Below, one piece after another: positions 1 to 8,502 of a stretch of DNA of 64,000 nucleotides (its first letter is position 1; each line of letters opens with the position of its first letter). The notes under the pieces were generated by a model. It saw nothing but the letters and a program-made list of their open reading frames with translations, was not told the origin of the DNA and made no database searches. Both the position numbers and the translations under genes were made by a program. This stretch comes from Pseudomonadales bacterium (lineage in GTDB: Bacteria > Pseudomonadota > Gammaproteobacteria > Pseudomonadales > Azotimanducaceae): NCBI GenBank assembly GCA_041395945.1, contig JAWKZN010000002.1:434001-498000 (forward strand), in the 5' to 3' direction.

Positions 1-2
1 TC

Positions 3-464
3 AACTCCGGCCTCGGGTTTTTCATGGCTTCCGGCACTCTGGGTGCCTGTTTCGAGGCAAACATCGCCCGCATTCCTGCCATTGCCCTGTCCCAGGCGCT
101 GACACGGGAAGATTTCGGCGCCTGGTACAACACCCGCAGCTTTCCGGAAGCGTCACTCGCGCGCATGCAGGCAGCGACCCGGGAACTGCTGCCGGTCATC
201 TGGAAAGCGTACGTGCTCGAGCTGAACGAACCGGTCACCTGGAGTTTCAACATTCCGGACCCGCCGCTGCATCCGGAGATCGTGCGTGCACGCCTGGGAC
301 GGACTTACTACCGCCGCTGCTTTTCCCGGCGCGGAGACCAGTTCTACCACGATCTGCAGCCCTTTGAGATCGACAGCGAACCCGACACGGATCAGGCGGT
401 GGTAGCCGGTGGCAATGTCAGCGCCACCCGGATCGATCTCAGTGAAATCGGCCAGCGGCTCTGA
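3..464 (+). CDS. surE: SurE-family 5'/3'-nucleotidase, C-terminal part (cut by window edge)
   Basis: C-terminal part of a SurE-type metal-dependent nucleotidase, a cytoplasmic phosphatase acting on nucleoside monophosphates. The frame is open to the left edge, so the N-terminal domain with the family's Asp-Asp metal site lies outside the window, and the internal ATG at 24 is not the true start. The block SGTLGACFEA followed by IPAIALSQ matches the conserved SGTVxAAxE...PAIAxS segment near the active site. The tail DTDQAVVAGGNVSATRI matches the family's TDxxAxxxGYxSxTP ending, with Tyr and Pro replaced. It could be a divergent SurE-like paralogue rather than the housekeeping enzyme. Confidence 0.75.
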   Translation, partial: NSGLGFFMASGTLGACFEANIARIPAIALSQALTREDFGAWYNTRSFPEASLARMQAATRELLPVIWKAYVLELNEPVTWSFNIPDPPLHPEIVRARLGRTYYRRCFSRRGDQFYHDLQPFEIDSEPDTDQAVVAGGNVSATRIDLSEIGQRL

Positions 465-486
465 TACGCATCCTGAAGTCATGCCA

Positions 487-852
487 TCAGGCAACCATCA
501 CGCCCAACGCCAAGGCAAACATCACAGTGGTCACAGGGCCCCACAGCCGGCGCTCGGCGCCTGATGGTGTGATCCAGTTCAGCAGCATCGAAACCGCCTG
601 TACACCGAGCGCACCCCAGGCCGCCCAGCGCGGCCAGTTCGGCCATCCACCAGCTCCTGAGAGCACCGCTCCTGCCATCATCATCAGCAGCAGAATCGAG
701 ATTGCCGCGATAACCCTGCCCCGCAGCGGCAGCACACCCGTGTGGCCACCACCCTGGGTGAGATGACCCCAGGGGGCGCCGGCGATCAGACAGATCTGAA
801 ACAGGATCACGCCTGCGCACAGTACTGCATAAATGAACGCTGCCGACTGCAC
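487..852 (-). CDS. Small four-helix inner-membrane protein, unknown function
   Basis: A 121-residue hydrophobic protein with about four predicted membrane segments (roughly residues 5-25, 45-65, 73-92 and 103-120) joined by short loops. I do not recognise a named family. It starts 3 bases after the stop of the upstream S41 peptidase gene on the same strand, so the two are almost certainly co-transcribed. It could be a membrane partner of that exported peptidase, but nothing in the sequence proves this. Confidence 0.6.
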   Translation of the reverse strand: MQSAAFIYAVLCAGVILFQICLIAGAPWGHLTQGGGHTGVLPLRGRVIAAISILLLMMMAGAVLSGAGGWPNWPRWAAWGALGVQAVSMLLNWITPSGAERRLWGPVTTVMFALALGVMVA

Positions 853-855
853 CGG

Positions 856-2121
856 TTACTGCGCCTCTGCCCGGTCCGCCCGCTCGAAACTGCGAAAGAA
901 GCCATCGTAAGACTCCTCTGTGAACCGGGACGCTGACCTGCCGTCTGCATCAAAGCGCACACGCAGCGTATCCGAGCTTTCCAGGTAGAAGAGTACTGGT
1001 GACGCAGCCACCAGCGCTTCCGCCATCCGCTCTCCGCGCCGATACCACAACCGGCCATCCTCGAAGGAAATGGTGCGATCGCCATAGTGGCCGGTCAGTG
1101 TCTCAAGCGCGCTCACCGCAACCGGCGACTGCGCTGCGCGCAGGTAGTCGAGCGCCCATTCCAGTTGCTGCTGCGCCAGCTCATCCTCGTTTCGGGCAAG
1201 TTCTGCGCCAAGGGCCAGTTCATGGGCCTGCCTTAACGCGGAGGATTCGCTGACATCCACATGGGGCTCAACGCCGCTACCCTCCCAGTTGCTGCCCGTG
1301 ATGGGGTTGATCGCCTTGCCGGTAGAAACGAAAACCGACCAGCCTCCACCGAGATCCATATCCTGGCCTGGATTCGCCGCACCATAAGTCGTCCGGCCAA
1401 CCAGCGTTCCTCGCTCCAGTGCGCGCAGGTTGTAGGCAAATTCCTCCGCCGCCGAGCCGGTTCGTGCACCAATCAGAACATAAACCGGCTTGTCGATCAG
1501 CCGCGCACCCGGCACCACCGGCAATGTCCAGAACTGACTGGTCTGATTCGAGGGTCGCCAGTAAAGGCTGTTGAGCAGCACCCCGGGCTCGATCAGATAA
1601 CTGCAGAGCAGCTGCACCATCGCAGGATCGCCGCCACCGTTGCGTCGCAGATCGAAGATCAGCGCATGCGCGTTTGCGACGAACTGCATGGCACCCGCTG
1701 CGGTGGGTCCGGCAGCTTCAGCTGCAGCAAACTCCCGCAGGTCGATGTAGCCGATGTTGCCCCGCAGAATCTCCACCTGTTGAAATCCGTAGTTGCGGCG
1801 GCGGATCGCGCCCGCGTAGTCCACAGCACCGGCTTCTGCTTCGATCACGGCCGGACCCGGCGGTCTGAAGCGAACCGAGAAGTGCCCGTCGAATGGCTTG
1901 AGGAGCTCCGTGAACCGGCTCGCCAGGCGGGATTCGTCTCGTGCTGCCCAGGTGCCCTCCCGCAGCAGTGCCGCGATTTCCCGTCCTGTGTCGGGTTCGA
2001 CATAGTTGTCTTCGATCACCTGCGCGAGTCGCTCGGCGATCAGGCTGCCGCTCTCCCGATCAATGGCATACAGGCCCGGTGCGACGCACAGTACGGCGGC
2101 ACAGATAATGATTCTCAACAT
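856..2121 (-). CDS. Exported S41-family (tail-specific/IRBP-like) serine peptidase
   Basis: 421 residues with an N-terminal signal peptide (MLRIIICAAVLCVAPGLYA). The C-terminal half is an S41 fold of the IRBP/tricorn-core type: strand-rich YIDLREF (about 125-131), FDLRRNGGG (156-164) forming the oxyanion/substrate loop, and the nucleophile motif GSAAEEF with Ser223 and a following Glu pair. No PDZ domain is obvious, unlike classical CtpA. The family cleaves peptides in the periplasm or at the cell surface. Start chosen at the ATG preceded by a GGGGA-type ribosome site. It leads a two-gene unit with the small membrane protein downstream and faces the plus-strand unit beginning at 2254. Confidence 0.82.
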   Translation of the reverse strand: MLRIIICAAVLCVAPGLYAIDRESGSLIAERLAQVIEDNYVEPDTGREIAALLREGTWAARDESRLASRFTELLKPFDGHFSVRFRPPGPAVIEAEAGAVDYAGAIRRRNYGFQQVEILRGNIGYIDLREFAAAEAAGPTAAGAMQFVANAHALIFDLRRNGGGDPAMVQLLCSYLIEPGVLLNSLYWRPSNQTSQFWTLPVVPGARLIDKPVYVLIGARTGSAAEEFAYNLRALERGTLVGRTTYGAANPGQDMDLGGGWSVFVSTGKAINPITGSNWEGSGVEPHVDVSESSALRQAHELALGAELARNEDELAQQQLEWALDYLRAAQSPVAVSALETLTGHYGDRTISFEDGRLWYRRGERMAEALVAASPVLFYLESSDTLRVRFDADGRSASRFTEESYDGFFRSFERADRAEAQ

Positions 2122-2253
2122 GATGTATCCCCGCTCCGAATCGAAGGCTGCACTGCATCGCAGCCGACCCGCTATGGGAACATATCACCTTCAGGGGCTG
2201 ACCCGCCGCGCTCAGACTGGCAGAATCCCGGAGCGGCAACAGTGGAGGTTCAG

Positions 2254-2982
2254 GTGCACAGACAACGGGCTCGAAGATCGGCTCCCGCGCACCATCGGCT
2301 CATCCCGCTGCTGCTGGGCTGGATGGTCACACTGGAAGCGCAGGCGGCAACGCCAATCCAGGCTGAACTGAGCGGCCCATTTCACGAGGTGGTGCAGGAA
2401 GAGGTCAGTGTCAGCGGGACCGTGGTAGTGGGCGTCGCCGCCGCCGGTGCGCTGTCCGGACCGGCAACCCTCGCGGGACTGATCATGCCCACCTCCGCCG
2501 GCCAGATCTGTCTCACCGTGCTTTCCAGAGACGGCGTCTACTACTCCCGGAATTCCTACAATGTGCCGGAAGGCAGTCCGACCGAGGGCGACATCCTGGT
2601 ACAGCTGCCATTCGAAGGCACCCGGCGCCGCGAGCTCCTGGCCGGGTATGCGGAAGGCGAACTCGCAGTTCTGGCGACACCGGGCGCCTGCGATGCTGCC
2701 ACCACAACCTATCTGGTTGCGGGCGGACCCACGGAGGTCAAAGCAGTCGACATTCTGATCAACAGTTTCGGCGCCAACACCGTGTACTATCGGACCGCAG
2801 AAGGTTTCGAAGCGGACTGCACCGAGTTCACCGAAGGTCGCCGTACGAGTTTCGACTACCGCTGTGAAATTCCAGCTGCAGCACTGGGCAGTGGCCGCCA
2901 GGCGCTGACCATTGAGCGGGAACGTTATGGGCGACCGCTTGGGCAGGTAGCAATCGAACTGCAGCTGCGCACCGGCTCATGA
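2254..2982 (+). CDS. Secreted protein of unknown function, first gene of a three-gene overlapping unit
   Basis: The open frame runs far upstream, but the likely start is the GTG at 2254, preceded by GGAGG at 2244-2248 with 5-base spacing; this places a signal peptide (hydrophobic IPLLLGWMVTLEAQA) at the N-terminus. The mature part, about 210 residues, is beta-rich with Cys residues near the middle and end, and resembles a repeat of two immunoglobulin-like or jelly-roll strands; I recognise no family. It overlaps the next gene by 4 bases (ATGA), indicating translational coupling. Likely periplasmic. An alternative GTG lies at 2242. Confidence 0.6.
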   Translation: MHRQRARRSAPAHHRLIPLLLGWMVTLEAQAATPIQAELSGPFHEVVQEEVSVSGTVVVGVAAAGALSGPATLAGLIMPTSAGQICLTVLSRDGVYYSRNSYNVPEGSPTEGDILVQLPFEGTRRRELLAGYAEGELAVLATPGACDAATTTYLVAGGPTEVKAVDILINSFGANTVYYRTAEGFEADCTEFTEGRRTSFDYRCEIPAAALGSGRQALTIERERYGRPLGQVAIELQLRTGS

Positions 2983-4043
2983 TCGAACGGCTGAGCCTGC
3001 TCGGGGAAGCCGGAAGTCTGCTCTGGAATCTTTTTCTGCTGACGATCCGCAGGCTGCAGCCACTGCTCGTGATCACCATGGCCGGCCTGGTCGCCTGGGC
3101 AATGCTGTCCCGGGAACCCTGGCCCTACTCGATCGACGCCGAATCCGAACACGTGACATTGAGCCTATCTCAGGACACGGAAACGAACTGGCGCATCGAC
3201 GCAGCTCAGCTCTGTGTGAGATCCGCCCTCGAGCCATTCGATCTTCCGCAAGTCAGTGGTTCGACGCCGTGTCCCAGCCGGCGCTGGCGTGCGCACGATC
3301 TGGCAGGGATCGCCGAAGCCGTCCTGCGCATTCCCAGTGCCACGGACGATGTCGGTCACTACACCGTCCGCATCGATGTCAATGTCGACGGTTCTCTATC
3401 GGTGCAGTTCGAGCCGGACCAGAGCGCCACGGGACTGCTGCTCTTCGCAGATAACCTAGGGCCACTGCCGCTGGGCAAGGAGGTGCTCCTGCATTTTCCC
3501 GTACCCGCAGAAGGCAGCCCGCCCAGCCGCCTGCTGTTGCCATTCGTTGGCGCAGGCACCCTGGGTAAGGATGTTTCCTGGCGGGAGCCGACCCTGCTGC
3601 GCAGTGGCGTGATCACCCTGTACACCCGATCCGACGAAGCCGCAGGTGGCAGAGAGCTGGTCGCCACTACCGAACTGATCGCGGGTGATCGCATCGATCT
3701 CAGCCAGGGTGATGCAGCCGCCGGTCAGCTTGCGAAAGGTTTCGTGCACTTCGATCTTGATGCAACACTGGACGATCCGCCGGTGATGCGTGTGGTCGCA
3801 TTCGGTGAGGCGGATTCGGTACGCATTGTCAGGTTCGGCGAGCAGGGTTTCAGTTTTTCCCCGGGCCCGCTGGCAAGACTGTCACGTCACAGCGCCATTT
3901 CGACCTGGGCCGTGCTGCTGTTTTCCCTGCTGGGACTGATGGCGGTATACAAAGAGGGTTCCGAGATCGGTGAAGGCTCATTCGCCGAGGGACGCAGCGA
4001 GTTGCGGATCCGCTGGCGCAGGCTGTGGCGTCGCAGCATATGA
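2979..4043 (+). CDS. Two-TM membrane protein with large periplasmic domain, unknown function
   Basis: 354 residues. A membrane segment near residues 25-43 (RLQPLLVITMAGLVAWAML) and a second near 300-322 flank a roughly 250-residue beta-rich domain that should face the periplasm; the short C-terminal tail is strongly basic (RIRWRRLWRRSI), consistent with a cytoplasmic end. No recognised domain. The ATG overlaps the stop of the preceding secreted protein (ATGA), and its own stop overlaps the next gene's ATG, so all three products are probably made in similar amounts and may form one envelope complex. Function inferred only from this arrangement. Confidence 0.65.
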   Translation: MIERLSLLGEAGSLLWNLFLLTIRRLQPLLVITMAGLVAWAMLSREPWPYSIDAESEHVTLSLSQDTETNWRIDAAQLCVRSALEPFDLPQVSGSTPCPSRRWRAHDLAGIAEAVLRIPSATDDVGHYTVRIDVNVDGSLSVQFEPDQSATGLLLFADNLGPLPLGKEVLLHFPVPAEGSPPSRLLLPFVGAGTLGKDVSWREPTLLRSGVITLYTRSDEAAGGRELVATTELIAGDRIDLSQGDAAAGQLAKGFVHFDLDATLDDPPVMRVVAFGEADSVRIVRFGEQGFSFSPGPLARLSRHSAISTWAVLLFSLLGLMAVYKEGSEIGEGSFAEGRSELRIRWRRLWRRSI

Positions 4044-5170
4044 GCCCGGAAACGGGCACACGCTGGATACTGGCGGTCATGGCTCTGCTGCTGTCATATC
4101 CTGCCGCCGCGCAGCAGGCAGTGGTGCGCTCATACGATCAGCCGGAACTGGAAGTCGGTCAGGCCTGGCTGGTCAGCAGCGGTGGTCGGTGCCTGGGTGT
4201 TCTGCCCTATCACGTGGCGACCGAAACCACCGTACCCTCACTGCTGAAGGAGGGCAGCGGCAGCCTGCGCGGGGAGGCACAGTCGGTGGTGGATCTCGGC
4301 GACGATGCAGCCTTCGCCTTCATGACAGGCGCGATCACCCGGGATTGCGGATTGAGTCTCGGCAGTATCAGTCGCGCCACGGATCGGAATCTGCGAGGTG
4401 GCGGCCTCGGCGCACTGCGCTTTATCAATGGGGACGGCACCGTCGGTCGCCTCGCGGTGACCGTGGTGGATGACGATGGACAGCAACTGCTTCGCGTGCA
4501 GACCACAGACCCGGATGAGCGAATCCGTAAAGGCCAGAGCGGCAGTTTGCTCATGGTCAATGATCAGTCTGTGGGGATGCTGCTCTCTGTTAACGCACGT
4601 TCAGGCATCGGCACCGTGATGCGGACAGACGCGCTGCTGCGCAAGGTTGAAGACTACCTGCGTAATCCGATATCACAGCCACAGGCTGCATCCCAGACAC
4701 AGGCCACGATATCCGCCCCGACTGCGGAACTGAAGAACCAGGACGCATGGTCAGTGGCCGCCTGGAATGTTGATCCGGTGAGTTCTGAACACACCGCGGC
4801 CAGACTGACCGCGGAAGGCAATGAAGGATTCTGGTCTGCAAGGATGGGCAATCCACCAGCGGCCCTGGAATTCAGTGGTCCGGGTTCGATCAGGGTGGTG
4901 AATGGCATAACTTTCCATGCCGGATCCGAGGTGCCACAGGCACAACTGCCCGCCCGGGTGCAGATACTCACGTCCGTGAACGCCGATCGACCCGCCTGGC
5001 GGGTCAGCGGCTCCGGTACCCTGACATTCGAAGCGGACCGCGCAACGCTCAGCTTCATGCCGGTCCGTGCGCGCTATCTGCGCATCGAACTGTTCGATAC
5101 CCGGGGTGGCGCTGATGAGATCTCTTTGTCACGCATCCGCATTCTGGAAGCACCACCACCACCCAGGTAG
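4040..5170 (+). CDS. Exported trypsin-like serine protease with discoidin-like C-terminal domain
   Basis: 376 residues from the ATG at 4040, which overlaps the upstream stop as ATGA (a GTG at 4025 is an alternative). A signal peptide (ILAVMALLLSYPAAAQQ) is followed by a chymotrypsin-fold domain. A full triad can be proposed: His58 in LPYHVAT, Asp88/89 in VDLGDDAAF and Ser167 in KGQSGSLL, the last matching GxSG. Two Cys residues (near 51 and 103) may pair. From about residue 235 a second domain ends in ARYLRIELFDTRGG..ISLSRIRIL, which looks like an F5/8C (discoidin) jelly roll. Its substrate is unknown; the context suggests envelope proteolysis together with the two preceding genes. Confidence 0.68.
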   Translation: MSPETGTRWILAVMALLLSYPAAAQQAVVRSYDQPELEVGQAWLVSSGGRCLGVLPYHVATETTVPSLLKEGSGSLRGEAQSVVDLGDDAAFAFMTGAITRDCGLSLGSISRATDRNLRGGGLGALRFINGDGTVGRLAVTVVDDDGQQLLRVQTTDPDERIRKGQSGSLLMVNDQSVGMLLSVNARSGIGTVMRTDALLRKVEDYLRNPISQPQAASQTQATISAPTAELKNQDAWSVAAWNVDPVSSEHTAARLTAEGNEGFWSARMGNPPAALEFSGPGSIRVVNGITFHAGSEVPQAQLPARVQILTSVNADRPAWRVSGSGTLTFEADRATLSFMPVRARYLRIELFDTRGGADEISLSRIRILEAPPPPR

Positions 5171-5183
5171 CGGTTCCTGCCCG

Positions 5184-5798
5184 TCAGCGGATGGGTGCTG
5201 AGGCCTTGAACTGATGGTTGCCGCCATAGCTGTAATAGACCGTGCCGGCGAGCGTGTTGTCGTCCTGCAGGTGCAGTTCACCGGTGTGGTAGCCGTAGTC
5301 GAATGTGAGAACGAGCCCGCTGATATTTCCGGTGCGATTGCTGTTGCCGGGCAGATGGAAGTAGCCGCGGGCTACGTCCACGGATTTGGTGTCGATCTTC
5401 AGCACGAAGCTGGACCCGGTCTTCTCCAGATAGGCGCGTGATTTCTCCTGCACTTCCTTCGGCGCGCCCGGATCCAGAATCAGGCTGAGGTTAAGCTGTT
5501 CAAGCGAGAGAACCGCATACTTGAGGGCGAGTCCGCGCAGTACCTGATCCGTGCTGGCAATTCCCGCATCGAGCGCGAGCTCACGCATGAGTGGATCGCC
5601 GCTGTCCACCATGGCCTCGAAGGCGGCGAGCCGCACATTCTGATCCGGATCATTGAGTACCTGTTTAATCTCGTCGAGTTGGCGGGCCCGTTCCCGGGCC
5701 TGTTCGACGATCTGCGCTGCGCTCGTCTGGGCAAGTGCGCTGAAACTGAGTGAAGCAATACAGATGATCAGGAATAATCTGACGCAGGCAGTGGTCAT
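5184..5798 (-). CDS. Secreted protein with HEAT-like N-terminal half, unknown function
   Basis: About 204 residues. The ATG at 5798 was preferred because it gives a clean signal peptide (TTACVRLFLIICIASLSFSALA); an upstream in-frame ATG at 5810 adds acidic residues. The mature N-terminal half, QNVRLAAFEAMVDSGDPLMRELALDAG and what follows, is helical and has the spacing of HEAT/armadillo repeats. The C-terminal half is beta-strand rich with a GTVYYSYGGNHQFKA ending. No family recognised. It is convergent with the protease gene, with only 13 bases between stops. Confidence 0.6.
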   Translation of the reverse strand: MTTACVRLFLIICIASLSFSALAQTSAAQIVEQARERARQLDEIKQVLNDPDQNVRLAAFEAMVDSGDPLMRELALDAGIASTDQVLRGLALKYAVLSLEQLNLSLILDPGAPKEVQEKSRAYLEKTGSSFVLKIDTKSVDVARGYFHLPGNSNRTGNISGLVLTFDYGYHTGELHLQDDNTLAGTVYYSYGGNHQFKASAPIR

Positions 5799-5976
5799 TT
5801 CCGGTTCCATCAAAAAGCTTGGGGTTGATTAAACGGTGATCGGGAATCGATTGGAAGCCCCAGGTCCACCTTCCCGGCAGAACCGCGCGCAATGCCGGCA
5901 GCCGGACGGATCCTTGTCCGGATAGCGGGGTTCGGCGAGTATCAGTGCCAGATTTGACCCACCAGTGGTGTGCGGC

Positions 5977-6735
5977 ATGAACCGACCTCTATATCCATTT
6001 CTTGCGGTGTTGGCCCTCCTTGGTGAAAGCGCAATTGCGCTCGATCCTGGCGAAAGCGCCTCCGCTGTCGACGCCGTCGATGGGTTTCCTGTGATTGAGA
6101 CCCGGCAGCTGTTCATTCACCGTTGCGAACGGGAGCTGCTGGCGCACCATCCGGAGGCGGCATCCTGGGCCCCTGCTCAGTGCCGGAGCAGATGGCAGGC
6201 CGCCCGTGCCGCCGGACCCATGGCGGAAGCTCTGCTCACCCTCGCTCAGTCCGAACCCGAGTCTTTCCGCTCCACAAACGACGTCCGCAACGCACTCTCC
6301 TCCGTGCAGTGGTCGTCGGACAGGGAAGGCACGCTGGGAGATCTGGCGGTGGTACTGCGCGGAGACTCCGCTCCCGGCATCAGCTTCGCCTGGTACGAGA
6401 TCGGCGCCTACGGGCGCTACAACGTCATTGACGCCCTGCGCAGCCGCGGCGCAACACTGCAGACCCTCGGCTGCCCGCAATACCCGGGCGCGTCCATGGG
6501 TCAGGAGAAAGTCATGCGGGTCGATACTGAAAACGCTGCAGCTTTTACGATCAGCGTTTACAGCCGCGGGGCACCGACTGCCATCGAGCCCGGTATCTAC
6601 GAAGTCAACGCTCAGTTCGGTGGAGCAATTCCCTCGCACGATGCACTCCAGTCCGGCAATTACCCGGGTGGCGGTGGACGCGCATTCGCGGTGGACGCAA
6701 CTGGCTGGATCTTTGAGTGCGCAGATCCCGAGTGA
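5977..6735 (+). CDS. Secreted protein of unknown function
   Basis: 252 residues from the ATG at 5977 (a GTG at 5965 is possible). The N-terminus is a signal peptide (RPLYPFLAVLALLGESAIA). The mature part has four Cys residues, the first in HRCERELLAHHPEA with a second in PAQCRSRW, suggesting disulphide bonds in the periplasm. The C-terminal region is glycine- and strand-rich (YPGASMGQEK, NYPGGGGRAFAVDATGWIFEC). I do not recognise a family. It is divergent from the HEAT-like gene, with about 180 bases between them. Confidence 0.55.
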   Translation: MNRPLYPFLAVLALLGESAIALDPGESASAVDAVDGFPVIETRQLFIHRCERELLAHHPEAASWAPAQCRSRWQAARAAGPMAEALLTLAQSEPESFRSTNDVRNALSSVQWSSDREGTLGDLAVVLRGDSAPGISFAWYEIGAYGRYNVIDALRSRGATLQTLGCPQYPGASMGQEKVMRVDTENAAAFTISVYSRGAPTAIEPGIYEVNAQFGGAIPSHDALQSGNYPGGGGRAFAVDATGWIFECADPE

Positions 6736-6850
6736 CTGGCGCATCTCAGGAGACCGGCCGAGGCACACCGATTCCGTGAGCAGATTCCGCGCCAGCCCCT
6801 GAAACAGCGGGTACAGACCGCCGGATCCAGTCCCTTGTTATGATATCGGC

Positions 6851-7375
6851 ATGGCCAGCGACACCGACAAGCGTCCGCAAGAGCAGAAGCGCGAGGGGCG
6901 TCTGGCCCGCCACCGCCGCATCGCCGGAGAGATCTATGCACAACCTCGCACCCTCGGCGGTCACCTCCGCGACGGCCTGCTGTCTGTCTGGGTCGCCCGT
7001 GGCGCCGGATTTTACGGTCTGGGCTGGATCATCACCTTCCTGGTGCTCGAGGTCACCATGTTCAGCAATGAACTGGCAGAGAGTGCGGGTGTGACCGAAT
7101 TCATCGGCAGTCAACTGATCGAATACGTATTCCGAATGGGTTTTCTCTCCCTGGTGAACAGCCTGCTGGCTGCGATCTGGCCCGTTTATCTGCTGCAGTG
7201 GCTATCCGGCTATGGAATTCTGGTGTTCGTCGGCGGCTACTTTGCATTCGAGAAGCTGCTGAGACCGGTTGTGGAAGGACGTTTCCCCGAACTGAGGGCC
7301 GCCCGCGAAGCCAAAGCCGCCCGGCAACGGGAGAAAGAGGCACGAAAGCGAGTGAAGAAGAAACCATCCGGCTAG
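6851..7375 (+). CDS. Conserved-looking membrane protein, unknown function
   Basis: 174 residues: a basic cytoplasmic N-terminus (KRPQEQKREGRLARHRR), two clear membrane segments (about 48-68 and 97-135, the latter possibly two helices), and a highly charged Lys/Arg/Glu-rich coiled-coil-like tail (RAAREAKAARQREKEARKR) that should be cytoplasmic. Family not recognised. It stands alone, followed by a possible terminator at 7388-7419. Confidence 0.6.
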   Translation: MASDTDKRPQEQKREGRLARHRRIAGEIYAQPRTLGGHLRDGLLSVWVARGAGFYGLGWIITFLVLEVTMFSNELAESAGVTEFIGSQLIEYVFRMGFLSLVNSLLAAIWPVYLLQWLSGYGILVFVGGYFAFEKLLRPVVEGRFPELRAAREAKAARQREKEARKRVKKKPSG

Positions 7376-7387
7376 TACCGACCAACT

Positions 7388-7419
7388 GACCGGCCCGCTT
7401 CACCTCGCGGTCGTTTTTT
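7388..7419 (+). terminator. Possible Rho-independent terminator
   Basis: GACCG at 7388-7392 and CGGTC at 7408-7412 can pair, and the stem is followed by GTTTTTT (7413-7419). It lies 12 bases after the stop of the plus-strand membrane protein gene. The stem is short (5 pairs) and the loop long, so this is a moderate call. Confidence 0.4.
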
Positions 7420-7458
7420 GAACAACTCTCCTGGTCAGCCAATCAATCACTCAGCCGC

Positions 7459-8502
7459 TCAACTGCCCGGCTCTACATTCAAACGTGCAACTTTCGCCAT
7501 CACCCGCAGCGCCTGCTCATTACCGGTGATGGTCAGTCCGGTGATCCCACAGTCTTCCCAGGCTTTGAACCGCCTGCTGATACGCTGCTCATCGCCGATC
7601 AGCGCCCCCTGATCGACAAATTCATCGGGTACCGCCGCGATTGCTTCGTCTTTCCGTTTGGCGAGATACAGTTCCTGAATCCGTTCCGCGGCTTCAGCGA
7701 AGCCACGACGGATCATCATCTCCTTGTGGAAGTTCTTGTTCCTGTGGCCCATGCCGCCAACATACAGCGCGATACCCGGCTTCTGCCGGTCGAGGCCCGC
7801 CTGCACATCGTCGGTGACATTGACATGGGTCATGGCCTGGCGTTCGAAGCTCTCGAGTTTCTTTCCCGCCTTCGCAAGACCGGCTTCGATCCAGGGTCTG
7901 TAGGTCTGGTAGTTTTCCGGCACCAGACCCAGGGGCAGCCAGCCATCGGCAATTTCCGCTGTCAGCTTCACGGTGGATTCCATACCGGTACCGAGCCAGA
8001 TGGGTATGTCCGGATTCATATGGAGGATGGACTTCAGCGGCTTACCGACACCCATGGCACCTTCACCCACATAGGGCAGGGAAATCTCCTGCCCTTCATG
8101 CACCACAGGCTCTTCCCGGCGCAGAATCTTCTTCATGATGCTGACGTAGTCTTTGATCCGGTAGTAGGGCCTGCCCCAGGGCTGGCCATACCAGCCTTCG
8201 ACGATCTGCGGACCGGACACACCGATGCCGCAGATCACCCGGTTACCTCCGGCGAGGGCGTCGATGGTGGCGATGGTCATTGCCGCGTTTGCGGGTGTGC
8301 GTGCCGCAAGCTGGATGATGGCGGTACCCAGACGGATGCGTTCGGTTTTCCCTGCCAGATAGGCCAGCGGGGACAGCGCGTCAGAGCCATAGGCTTCCGC
8401 CGTCCACACCGTGTCGTAGCCCAGGCGTTCAGCCAGCTGCACCAGTTCTACCGGCAGCTTCAGCTCCCCGCCCGAGTATCCCAGCATCAGTCCCAGCTTC
8501 AT
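7459..8502 (-). CDS. LLM-class (luciferase-like) F420/FMN-dependent oxidoreductase
   Basis: 347 residues with the bacterial-luciferase TIM-barrel pattern: MKLGLMLGYSGG at the first strand, YDTVWTAEAYGSDA, then ERIRLGTAIIQLAARTPANAAM and GNRVICGIGVSGPQIVEGWYG, all characteristic of the Rv3520c-type subfamily (TIGR03559) whose mycobacterial members are predicted to use coenzyme F420. In a proteobacterium the cofactor may be F420 or FMN; this cannot be settled here. Such proteins oxidise or reduce lipid-like or xenobiotic substrates in the cytosol. Its ATG overlaps the stop of the upstream esterase gene (ATGA), with AAAGGAG as the ribosome site, so the two form one unit. Confidence 0.85.
   Translation of the reverse strand: MKLGLMLGYSGGELKLPVELVQLAERLGYDTVWTAEAYGSDALSPLAYLAGKTERIRLGTAIIQLAARTPANAAMTIATIDALAGGNRVICGIGVSGPQIVEGWYGQPWGRPYYRIKDYVSIMKKILRREEPVVHEGQEISLPYVGEGAMGVGKPLKSILHMNPDIPIWLGTGMESTVKLTAEIADGWLPLGLVPENYQTYRPWIEAGLAKAGKKLESFERQAMTHVNVTDDVQAGLDRQKPGIALYVGGMGHRNKNFHKEMMIRRGFAEAAERIQELYLAKRKDEAIAAVPDEFVDQGALIGDEQRISRRFKAWEDCGITGLTITGNEQALRVMAKVARLNVEPGS

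Noticed and set aside
1261..2253. Upstream extension of the secreted protein frame to 1261
   Set aside because: It overlaps the S41 peptidase gene on the other strand; the GTG at 2254 with GGAGG gives a signal peptide and is preferred.
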